A stretch of 7,565 nt of DNA from Tissierellia bacterium (GTDB lineage Bacteria; Bacillota; Clostridia; Tissierellales; Tepidimicrobiaceae). The notes under the pieces were generated by a model. The model searched no databases. It worked only from the letters and a program-made list of their open reading frames with translations, and had not been told where the DNA came from. The translations under genes were made by a program, and so were the position numbers. Positions 1-5,664 of the stretch are shown in pieces (within the stretch, counting starts at the first letter, position 1; each line of letters starts with the position of its first letter). The DNA is taken from assembly GCA_012518745.1 (NCBI GenBank), contig JAAYRM010000010.1:1-7565 (forward strand), given 5' to 3'.

Positions 1-368
1 ATAGCAAGTCCTTCCGGAACATTGTGAAGTGCTATTCCAATGCCCAATATGATCCCCGTCTTGAGTAGATGAGACTTGGAGCAATCCGCCTCGCCAAAGT
101 ATTTATCGGGAATCAATGTATCCATGCTTAAAATCAGTAGAATACCAGCTATTATCCCGATAAATGCGGGGAAAAAACCCGCCATCTCTATGGCCTCGGG
201 TATCAGGCTAACGAAAATAACGGTAAGCATAATGCCCCCTGCAAACCCTAGTGCACCGCTTAAAACTTTTTCGCCCGGATTGCCAAGGACCGCAATAATT
301 ACTCCCCCTAGGCCTGTGCCGATCACACCGATTAATAGGCCTGCAATTAGTACCAATCCCATTTCCAT
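1..368 (-). CDS. ZIP-family divalent metal transporter, N-terminal part (runs off left edge)
   Basis: Translating the minus strand from the ATG at 368-366 gives 122 residues with no stop before the window edge, so the C-terminal half is missing. The visible part is strongly hydrophobic, with four likely membrane segments at about residues 4-26, 38-58, 66-84 and 102-121. It contains SLIPEA (54-59) and, at 115-120, HNVPEG, the His/Glu metal-binding signature of the fourth helix of ZIP proteins (GufA/ZupT-like branch). Family knowledge: ZIP proteins carry Zn, Fe or Mn across the cytoplasmic membrane into the cytosol; the metal cannot be told from this fragment. The start is supported by AAGGAAGAG at 386-378, 9 nt upstream. 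A second ATG two codons later (362-360) is less well spaced. The gene is divergent from the selenoprotein gene at 603, and the inverted repeat at 424-442 lies in its promoter region. Family assignment is firm; substrate is unknown. Confidence 0.9.
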   Translation of the reverse strand, partial: MEMGLVLIAGLLIGVIGTGLGGVIIAVLGNPGEKVLSGALGFAGGIMLTVIFVSLIPEAIEMAGFFPAFIGIIAGILLILSMDTLIPDKYFGEADCSKSHLLKTGIILGIGIALHNVPEGLA

Positions 369-405
369 ATATAATCACTCTTCCTTAGATTTTTAAATCG
401 TAAAT

Positions 406-411
406 AATATA
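406..411 (-). promoter_or_regulatory. Possible -10 box of the ZIP gene
   Basis: The minus strand reads TATATT here, 37 nt upstream of the ZIP start codon. No convincing -35 hexamer sits 16-18 nt further upstream. That interval is instead occupied by the inverted repeat at 424-442, as expected for a repressor site covering the -35 region. This is an inference from position and composition only. Confidence 0.3.
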
Positions 412-423
412 CACTTAGGTCGT

Positions 424-442
424 ATTGATAATCCTTATCAAT
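424..442. promoter_or_regulatory. Inverted-repeat operator, metalloregulator-like
   Basis: ATTGATAA, then TCC, then TTATCAAT form a perfect 8-3-8 inverted repeat. The half-site core GATAA/TTATC resembles the half-sites of Fur-family boxes (TGATAAT n ATTATCA), although the three-base spacer differs from the usual single base. It also has the size expected of a DtxR/MntR site. It lies 56-74 nt upstream of the ZIP transporter start, overlapping the expected -35 region. Metal-dependent repression of the ZIP gene is the simplest reading. The regulator itself is not in the window. Confidence 0.55.
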
Positions 443-535
443 TGTAACATCCTAGGACAGTAATATCAAGAACAAGATGATATTATAATAAAGCCCTTTT
501 AAGTCAATAGTGAGATATTAATTGCCAATAGTACT

Positions 536-564
536 TTATCACAGTATAGGCATTGTGATATAAT
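536..564 (+). promoter_or_regulatory. Extended -10 promoter of the MerT-like selenoprotein gene
   Basis: TTATCA at 536-541 (4 of 6 to TTGACA), a 17-bp spacer, and TATAAT at 559-564 preceded by TG plus one base (556-558) make a consensus extended -10 sigma-A type promoter. Transcription should begin near 571, leaving a leader of about 30 nt before the ATG at 603. The 17-bp spacing differs from the long 19-20 bp spacers typical of MerR-controlled mer promoters, so MerR-type control is not suggested. Confidence 0.65.
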
Positions 565-602
565 TACTATCAAATATCTAAGAATAAGGGAATGATAATT
601 AT

Positions 603-911
603 ATGAAAGAAAAACTACTCAGCATCTTTTCAGTTATACCTGCTCTAATTTCTGCATTTTGTTGAGGTGGCGGGCTAATATTAGCTTCCCTAGGTCTAGG
701 GACAGCCTATGCAGCTTATGCGGATCGCTTCAGATCATTTGCAAGGTATAGGCCAATATTCATTATACTAACTGCATTGATGCTCTATTGGTCCTATACT
801 ATAATGGAGAAGAAGAATGCAGATAAAAAGACTAAAGTGATATTTTGGGTTTCAGCAATAGCCTCATTGTTGATAATATACTATCCTACAATATTGCGAT
901 TGTTTTCATGA
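603..911 (+). CDS. MerT-like small membrane transporter, predicted selenoprotein (TGA at codon 21 read as Sec)
   Basis: Reading through the TGA at 663-665 gives a continuous 102-residue protein ending at the TGA at 909-911. It resembles MerT, the inner-membrane mercuric-ion transporter. The first helix carries SAFC-Sec-GGG followed by LILASLGLG, matching MerT's Cys-Cys-x-GP plus ALGF pattern. A YRPIF motif follows at 49-53, as in MerT's second helix, and a FW-containing third helix lies at about 80-100. Sec21 replaces the second Cys of MerT's metal-accepting pair, with Cys20 as its partner. A SECIS-like hairpin lies at 684-706. The loop between helices 2 and 3 (about 69-78) is short and charged and lacks the second Cys pair of classical MerT. 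The likely ribosome site is AAGGGA at 586-591, 11 nt before the ATG. The gene has its own promoter and terminator. TGG is used for Trp and TGA ends this and other genes here, so a code with TGA as Trp is unlikely. The substrate could be Hg(II) or another thiophilic metal. The alternatives are a sequencing error or a nonsense mutation of a Cys codon. Confidence 0.83.
663..706 (+). promoter_or_regulatory. Sec codon TGA and downstream bacterial SECIS-like hairpin
   Basis: After the TGA (663-665), TCCCTA (687-692) pairs perfectly with TAGGGA (697-702) around a GGTC tetraloop (693-696). The stem extends by GCT (684-686) with AGC (704-706), leaving C703 bulged. The first loop G lies 27 nt after the TGA, within the spacing usual for bacterial SECIS elements, and G residues in the first loop positions are what SelB recognises. 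The apical AGGTCT matches the apex I recall for the E. coli fdhF SECIS. An alternative small palindrome (674-685) overlaps the base of the extended stem. Its role would be to recruit SelB with Sec-tRNA so that the UGA is decoded. Confidence 0.8.
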
Positions 912-947
912 TTATATCTCCCCTAATATCCCTATTCTAGCATCGGA

Positions 948-972
948 AACCCACTTCTATTAGAAGTGGGTT
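948..972 (+). terminator. Rho-independent terminator of the selenoprotein gene
   Basis: AACCCACTTCTA and TAGAAGTGGGTT form a perfect 12-bp inverted repeat with one central base, so the working hairpin has a 3-5 nt loop. On the plus strand it is followed by the T-rich stretch GTTTAAAATCTTT, fitting termination of the gene ending at 911. On the minus strand the hairpin is downstream of the PrsA-like stop at 984, but the following bases are not T-rich, so termination there would be weaker. Confidence 0.8.
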
Positions 973-983
973 GTTTAAAATCT

Positions 984-1868
984 TTATTTATCAGCTAAAA
1001 AGTTCTCTACCTCATATTCTTCCAATTTCTTTTGATACCAATTCCCATATTCAACAGAGATTTTCTGCTCCAATAGCATTTCCTCTATATCATCTTTAAC
1101 ATCCTCATAGCTCGGTATCTTTGCTTCCTTCTTTTCCAATACCTCGATTATATGATATCCATGTTCAGTTTTAACTGGCTCACTGATCTCATTTGGTTTT
1201 AACTCAAATGCGGATTTTTCAAATTCCTTAGCCATTACACCCTTGCCGAAGAAACCCAAATCTCCTCCCGCTTCCTTGCTGCCCTCATCTAATGTATGCT
1301 TCTTTGCTAGCTCAGTAAAATCCTCCCCGGATTTCAACTTTCCTGAAATCTCCTCAGCCTCTTCCTCCGTTTCAACCAATATATGACGAGCCTGTACCTG
1401 TTCTGCCTCACCGAGTGCTTCCTTGTTTTCCTCATAGTATTCCGACATCTCTTCCTCGGATATATCGATTTCAGGCCCTATAAGCTTTTTAAGTTTTAAA
1501 TTCATCGCTATATTATCCTTCAATGCCTCCAAATCCATCCCGTATTGCATCATGATCATGTTCAGGCCTTCCTCGCCACCATGTTGTTCCTTCAATTTTT
1601 CTAATTCCTGTTCAATTTCCTTCTTATCAACCTTGATCTTTTGTTTTTTTATCTCCAGTTCAATAATCCTTTCGGATATCATTGAATCCAATACCTGTTC
1701 ACCATTCTGTTCTACTAATAGATCATATAGCTGATCCTTTGTTATGGCTTTCCCTTCTACCTTGGCTACCACATCTCCCTTACCACATCCAGTTATAAGT
1801 ATGATCAATGCCAATGCAATTGCTACTAGCATGTACCTATAATTATTTCGTTCCTTAAATATTCCCAT
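984..1868 (-). CDS. prsA: PrsA/PpiC-type parvulin foldase lipoprotein
   Basis: This is a 294-residue extracytoplasmic peptidyl-prolyl cis-trans isomerase and chaperone. A basic N-terminus and a hydrophobic stretch (13-25) end in the lipobox LITGC, so Cys28 is the probable lipidated first residue of the mature protein, anchored to the outer face of the membrane. A SurA/PrsA-like helical N-domain (about 35-150, rich in Lys and Glu) precedes a parvulin domain at about 157-246. The domain shows VQARHILV (158-165), GGDLGFF (201-207) and HGYHII (236-241). A charged helical tail follows. Family knowledge: PrsA helps exported proteins and some PBPs fold after secretion. The start is backed by GGAGG (1884-1880), 11 nt upstream. 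The gene has its own candidate promoter, and no strong terminator separates it from the radical SAM gene upstream. The symbol reflects family; several PrsA/PpiC paralogues are common in Clostridia. Confidence 0.92.
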   Translation of the reverse strand: MGIFKERNNYRYMLVAIALALIILITGCGKGDVVAKVEGKAITKDQLYDLLVEQNGEQVLDSMISERIIELEIKKQKIKVDKKEIEQELEKLKEQHGGEEGLNMIMMQYGMDLEALKDNIAMNLKLKKLIGPEIDISEEEMSEYYEENKEALGEAEQVQARHILVETEEEAEEISGKLKSGEDFTELAKKHTLDEGSKEAGGDLGFFGKGVMAKEFEKSAFELKPNEISEPVKTEHGYHIIEVLEKKEAKIPSYEDVKDDIEEMLLEQKISVEYGNWYQKKLEEYEVENFLADK

Positions 1869-1924
1869 AGCTTATAAATCCTCCAATCTTCTATTTAAAA
1901 TCTACACCACTAAATAACCATTAT

Positions 1925-1953
1925 ATAATACATATACTGGTTTTAGGTTACAA
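1925..1953 (-). promoter_or_regulatory. Promoter of the PrsA-like gene
   Basis: On the minus strand, TTGTAA (1953-1948), a 17-nt spacer and TATTAT (1930-1925) form a good sigma-A type promoter. It lies about 57 nt upstream of the start codon at 1868 and downstream of the radical SAM stop, so the foldase gene can be expressed on its own. Confidence 0.55.
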
Positions 1954-1988
1954 TATTATCACAATTTTATCGCCATAGATGTATAATA

Positions 1989-2807
1989 TCAATGGTTTAT
2001 TATCTTATTTATTAGCCGGTTTCTATCCTGAGGTAATTTGCCCTTGATTGAAATTATATTTGTTGGATGGGTTGTATCGAATACGGTGGGTTCACTTGGC
2101 TGTAGATTTTCTAGAAGGGTTTTCAATTCCAGCAATCGTTCCCTAGCTCCTGGCGGAATAAATTCCCCTTTGTTTAACATATCCTTCAACTCGGTTCCAT
2201 CAAATATTATCAAATTCATGGTGATAATTCTACTGGTGTTGAATTGATTTATCATATCAGCCGTTGCAACCGCATTGCTTATGCATTCCCCCTCACCGGC
2301 GATTCCATACATTATTATGGAATTAAATTGTAAACTTGCTCGATTGAGTTTTTTAGCCTGTTCGATAGATTGTTCTACCGTCTGCCCCTTGTTCATAAGC
2401 TTCAACACATCATCCCTGCCTGCTTCGAAACCTATATAGAGCAATCTCAGTCCCTTATTATGAAGAATAGTTAATTCTTCGATCGAATACCTTGCTATAC
2501 TCCTTATAGATGCATATGAGGCCACACAAGCACAATAGGGTAGGTATCGATTGATCATATCTAGCAACTTTTCCATATTATCGAACCCTATGGACATGGG
2601 ATCTGCTCCTGTTAAGAATACCCTTTCGGTATAATTATATATATTTAACAGTTCCCTTTCCATATCAAAAAATGGAACCTCACGATATCTATCGTCCTTA
2701 TACATTGAACAAAATGCACATCTATTATAATTACAGCCTAGGGTTACTGGTAATAGTACAGTGCTTATCTCATCTTGCGGGTAATAGATTGTATCATTCC
2801 TATACAT
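1989..2807 (-). CDS. Radical SAM protein of unknown substrate (CX4CX2C cluster motif)
   Basis: This 272-residue protein has the radical SAM arrangement. A cysteine cluster for a [4Fe-4S] centre lies near the N-terminus at Cys25, Cys30 and Cys33, within LGCNYNRCAFC. FLTGADP (64-70) fills the place of the SAM-binding GGE-type motif. YIGFEAG (124-130) with VLKLMNKG is typical of the HemN/Elp3-like group. The Cys spacing is CX4CX2C rather than the usual CX3CX2C; I recall this spacing in a widespread, uncharacterised clostridial family annotated only as radical SAM. No B12-binding domain or auxiliary Cys cluster is evident. The C-terminus carries HPTN and KGKLPQDR, which I associate with the same family. 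It is likely cytoplasmic. Start: GGGAGG (2820-2815), 7 nt before the ATG. Neighbours give no pathway clue, so the substrate is unassigned. Confidence 0.85.
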   Translation of the reverse strand: MYRNDTIYYPQDEISTVLLPVTLGCNYNRCAFCSMYKDDRYREVPFFDMERELLNIYNYTERVFLTGADPMSIGFDNMEKLLDMINRYLPYCACVASYASIRSIARYSIEELTILHNKGLRLLYIGFEAGRDDVLKLMNKGQTVEQSIEQAKKLNRASLQFNSIIMYGIAGEGECISNAVATADMINQFNTSRIITMNLIIFDGTELKDMLNKGEFIPPGARERLLELKTLLENLQPSEPTVFDTTHPTNIISIKGKLPQDRNRLINKIINH

Positions 2808-2853
2808 ATCTATACCTCCCTTCTACCCAGACCCCTAAGGTTCTATTACCTTA

Positions 2854-2882
2854 ATCATACCACATAAATGAATACATATCAG
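2854..2882 (-). promoter_or_regulatory. Promoter of the radical SAM gene
   Basis: On the minus strand, TATGAT (2859-2854) is preceded by TGG, giving an extended -10. CTGATA (2882-2877) sits 17 nt upstream as a partial -35 (4 of 6). It lies between the MATE stop and the radical SAM start, about 47 nt upstream of the ATG. Confidence 0.45.
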
Positions 2883-2893
2883 GTCCCCACCTG

Positions 2894-4351
2894 TTAAACC
2901 TCTATATCCTTCCATTTCCCCGAATTATATCGAATCACTACCAATAGGGAACGCATAAGCTGATCGACAGCTAACGCTATCCAGGCGCCCATTAACCCCC
3001 AATCCAACATGCTTATGCTTATTTTAGCCAAGCCAGGTCGTAATATTAGAACAGTGATCAGCATAATAACGGCTGTAGTTCTAGTATCCCCCGCTCCCCT
3101 TAACGCACCGGATAGAATGAATTGTGAGGATTGAAATGGCTGAATTATTGCTATCAACCTGAATATCTTTACGCCCTCGGATATGACCAGGGGATCATCC
3201 GTATATAATTTCATAATTGGTACGGCAAAGAAGAAGAATATTAATCCCAATGCTATGGCGACCATCATGCCGATACGCCTGGTGCGGCGGCTGTAGGCTT
3301 CTGCCATATCCGCCCGTTTTTTCCCAAGGCTCTGCCCAACCAATGAGGTAGCAGAAATTGCAAATGCCTGCCCACTCATGAAGGATAGCGCCTGGATATT
3401 CATACCTATCTGATGGGTAGCAAATGCCATGGTACCAAGGGAAGCAACTAGCTTTGAATATATTATCATTCCCATCCTCATAACCAACTGCTCTACCATA
3501 GCTGGGAGGCCTATGTTAAATATCCTCCTAAGATATTCCCAACTGGGTTTAAAACCTCTGCCAAGAGAGATGTGTAGATATTGATCATCACGGGAAATTA
3601 CCATCAATGCCAACACAAATGAAACACCCTGCCCTATTACGGTAGCAATAGAAGCCCCGGCAACTTCCATCCTTGGGAAACCAAAATGTCCATGTATGAG
3701 TAGGTAGTTAAAGATCACATTTATCCCATTACCGATTAGATTGTACCTCATAGCCGTCTTAGAATTCCCTATCCCACGCAATGCAGCTGTTATAGTGCTT
3801 GTTAATGCTACTAATACTAGCCCCACCATCTGAATTTTTAAATATACAGTTCCACCAGCTAAGGTCCTTGCATCCGATGCCCCCATAAACGCAATCATGG
3901 GCTTTGAAAATATAAAGCCCAAAATAGAAGCACTAATAGATAGTATAAAGGTTAATAATATAGCCTGGTTCAATATCATATTCGCCTTTTCCTGATCACC
4001 CTGACCCCTATACCTGGCTACCAATGCAGTTGCTCCTACATTCATCGCCAAAAACATGAGCATTAATAGGAATTTGGGTTGCATGGTCAGGCCAACAGAT
4101 GTAATAGCCCAAGGACCTAGGCTACCCACCATCATTAAATCCACCATGGAGGCTAGCTGGGTCAGTGTCAATTCCACTAGAGATGGCCACGCAATCCGTA
4201 CTACATCCCTATATAATAACCCGGTATCTACCCCAGGTGGAAGATCCTTACTCATCCCCTGTTCAATATAATCGCCCGGTTCAACCAAATCCAAGGCCAT
4301 TCGTCCCTTGCTACTAAAACTAGTAATAAAATTGCTTATTCTATTTCTCAC
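2894..4351 (-). CDS. MATE-family multidrug/toxin exporter
   Basis: From the GTG at 4351-4349 this gives 485 residues. There are about 12 membrane helices in two homologous MatE halves. The first starts near the segment IAWPSLVEL and MVDLMMVGSLG; the second starts near IGLPAMVEQL, followed by LGTMAFATHQIG and SATSLVGQSLGKK. Both are characteristic of the NorM/DinF-like MATE superfamily, which exports organic cations or other metabolites in exchange for Na+ or H+. The open frame extends to a TTG at 4414 (506 residues), but that start has its nearest GGAG 18 nt away and would overlap the upstream gene. The GTG has GGGAG 8 nt upstream. In-frame ATGs at 4381, 4366, 4300 and 4255 lack usable spacing. 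The N-terminal 50 or so residues are polar and less conserved. It lies 43 nt after the GGDEF gene, probably in one transcript. The substrate is unknown. Confidence 0.92.
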   Translation of the reverse strand: MRNRISNFITSFSSKGRMALDLVEPGDYIEQGMSKDLPPGVDTGLLYRDVVRIAWPSLVELTLTQLASMVDLMMVGSLGPWAITSVGLTMQPKFLLMLMFLAMNVGATALVARYRGQGDQEKANMILNQAILLTFILSISASILGFIFSKPMIAFMGASDARTLAGGTVYLKIQMVGLVLVALTSTITAALRGIGNSKTAMRYNLIGNGINVIFNYLLIHGHFGFPRMEVAGASIATVIGQGVSFVLALMVISRDDQYLHISLGRGFKPSWEYLRRIFNIGLPAMVEQLVMRMGMIIYSKLVASLGTMAFATHQIGMNIQALSFMSGQAFAISATSLVGQSLGKKRADMAEAYSRRTRRIGMMVAIALGLIFFFFAVPIMKLYTDDPLVISEGVKIFRLIAIIQPFQSSQFILSGALRGAGDTRTTAVIMLITVLILRPGLAKISISMLDWGLMGAWIALAVDQLMRSLLVVIRYNSGKWKDIEV

Positions 4352-4359
4352 TTCAACTG

Positions 4360-4364
4360 CTCCC
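4360..4364 (-). promoter_or_regulatory. Ribosome binding site that favours a GTG start for the MATE gene
   Basis: The minus strand reads GGGAG here, 8 nt before GTG at 4351-4349, within the purine-rich context AAAGGATGGGAG. It is the only well-spaced Shine-Dalgarno sequence among the in-frame start candidates in the first 60 codons, apart from a possible TTG at 4294 preceded by AAGGGA. Confidence 0.55.
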
Positions 4365-4394
4365 ATCCTTTCAATGCCCATTCCTGTAAATATA

Positions 4395-5468
4395 CTATAT
4401 ATATTGCCGCTCAATATATATCACGTTCTGCGCTCCACCCTTCATCTTAGCCCTATATAGTGCCTCATCTGCTTTTGCAAATAGTTCCTCATATGTTCTT
4501 TCATCACTAACAAATGCTACACCCGTACTAATAGTAATATCTATACCCTCATTTAACTCCTGAATCAATTTACTCAACTGGCTGTTCTTTGATTCAATAA
4601 AATCAACGGATGGAATATTTTTTATATATATACAGAATTCATCTCCACCTATTCGGCCGATTATATCGGTCTTCCTAAAGGTAAATTTGAATGCATTACC
4701 TATATTTATCAATACCTGGTCCCCGACTAAATGGCCATGTGTATCATTGATATCCTTGAACTCATCACAATCTACTATCATCAGGGCATCCATATCTTCT
4801 TCATCCTTGCTCCTAATCCTCTCGGCTATGAGTTCCCTAGTAGTCATATCATTATATAAACCCGTCAATCCGTCCGATTGGGCTTTTATAATCAGTTCCT
4901 CCTTTTCGGCAACCTCCTTGCTTATATCTATAAGCTTTCCCACTATTGAATCCAAATTTCCATTGCTATCGAATATATTAAAGTTTACCATCCTGAATAT
5001 TCCAACCTTCCCATCTGCAATGGGCCACTCTATGGTTTGCACACTATTGTTTGATTCCTCGGTCAATAAAACCTGCTTAAGCATGTCTTTAGCTTGGGAC
5101 AGCCCATCCTTTTCTCCAAATAATTGAATGCATTTCTTCGATAATTCCAACCTATCAGATCTTACATGATATTCATATAGGTATTCATTGGAAATCTGGG
5201 ATAGTATTTCATTCTTTCTATTACGCATTCTTAGCTGTCTATTTATACGAATATTGTAGATAACACTGAGGGATAATGCCAATAATATCAATGCCATGGC
5301 CCAGAAAATCTTCCCGCCATAGGCTTGCATTATAATTGGAACATAAGCTTGTATCATATTATTTCCCAAGACAGATTGTGCTTCTATTGGTGCAGGTGAT
5401 TGCAAAATCCAGAAGAAACCAAACGATAAAGGTATTATATTTTTAAATATATATCTCGTTTTCCCCAT
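4395..5468 (-). CDS. Membrane-bound PAS-GGDEF diguanylate cyclase
   Basis: This 357-residue protein is predicted to make cyclic di-GMP from two GTP. An N-terminal hydrophobic segment (about 8-24, signal-like) and a second (about 54-74) enclose a short outside stretch of about 30 residues. A PAS-like domain (about 85-190) ends in VGKLIDISKEV. The GGDEF domain (about 196-357) begins with DGLTGLYN (199-206), has VDCDEFKDIND (232-242) with the metal-binding Asp, and an intact active site GGDEF at 274-278. An inhibitory site RxxD (R265-D268) lies exactly five residues before it. The domain ends with KADEALYRAKMKGG (332-345). It should therefore be active and product-inhibited. The start is supported by AGGGG (5478-5474), 5 nt upstream. 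The very short extracellular part suggests a reduced sensor, with signals perhaps sensed by the PAS domain. It sits directly upstream of the MATE gene. Confidence 0.93.
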   Translation of the reverse strand: MGKTRYIFKNIIPLSFGFFWILQSPAPIEAQSVLGNNMIQAYVPIIMQAYGGKIFWAMALILLALSLSVIYNIRINRQLRMRNRKNEILSQISNEYLYEYHVRSDRLELSKKCIQLFGEKDGLSQAKDMLKQVLLTEESNNSVQTIEWPIADGKVGIFRMVNFNIFDSNGNLDSIVGKLIDISKEVAEKEELIIKAQSDGLTGLYNDMTTRELIAERIRSKDEEDMDALMIVDCDEFKDINDTHGHLVGDQVLINIGNAFKFTFRKTDIIGRIGGDEFCIYIKNIPSVDFIESKNSQLSKLIQELNEGIDITISTGVAFVSDERTYEELFAKADEALYRAKMKGGAQNVIYIERQYI

Positions 5469-5515
5469 GATATCCCCTGCCTATGTCTATCAAAATATTC
5501 AGTATCTAACAAGCC

Positions 5516-5543
5516 TATATATGGATGAAATTATGCCGAACAA
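5516..5543 (-). promoter_or_regulatory. Possible promoter of the GGDEF-MATE unit
   Basis: On the minus strand, TTGTTC (5543-5538) and TATATA (5521-5516) are 16 nt apart, about 48 nt before the GGDEF start codon. The region is very AT-rich, and a 10-bp direct repeat ATATATGGAT (5517-5526 and 5543-5552) overlaps both elements. Other AT-rich hexamers nearby could serve, so the call is weak. Confidence 0.3.
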
Positions 5544-5664
5544 TATATGGATATATATAGATATATTACCCTTGTCCACCCGATTAAGCAACCCCTATCC
5601 CCGTCTATTCTATCCCAATACATAGCCCATCGTTTCCAAATTCTGTTAAAGCCCTTTGACTGAT

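Noticed and set aside
76..396. Plus-strand open frame of 106 codons
   Set aside because: It is antisense to the ZIP transporter gene, which has a clear family motif and ribosome site. The plus-strand product has low-complexity Pro/Ile/Ser composition typical of a shadow frame.
603..911. Reading the MerT-like frame as a simple pseudogene or as use of a TGA=Trp code
   Set aside because: The rest of the frame is intact, with promoter, ribosome site and terminator. The TGA sits at a functional Cys position followed by a SECIS-like hairpin. TGG encodes Trp here, and TGA terminates this gene and the radical SAM gene. A sequencing error at this codon remains possible.
2836..2853. TAAGGT-TCTATT-ACCTTA small inverted repeat between MATE and radical SAM genes
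   Set aside because: It has only six AT-rich base pairs and no T tract on either strand, so it is neither a convincing terminator nor a recognisable operator.
2881..2893. CAGGT-GGGG-ACCTG hairpin directly after the MATE stop codon
   Set aside because: The stem is short and no run of T follows on the minus strand, so a terminator call is not supported.
5592..5628. Four G tracts on the minus strand (possible G-quadruplex) between the PBP and GGDEF genes
   Set aside because: Loop lengths are 3, 11 and 9 nt, longer than usual for a stable quadruplex, and nothing else supports a function.
5469..5664. Search for a c-di-GMP riboswitch or small RNA upstream of the GGDEF gene
   Set aside because: I saw no GEMM-like conserved core and no strong hairpin. 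The region is AT-rich with a short direct repeat and a weak promoter only.
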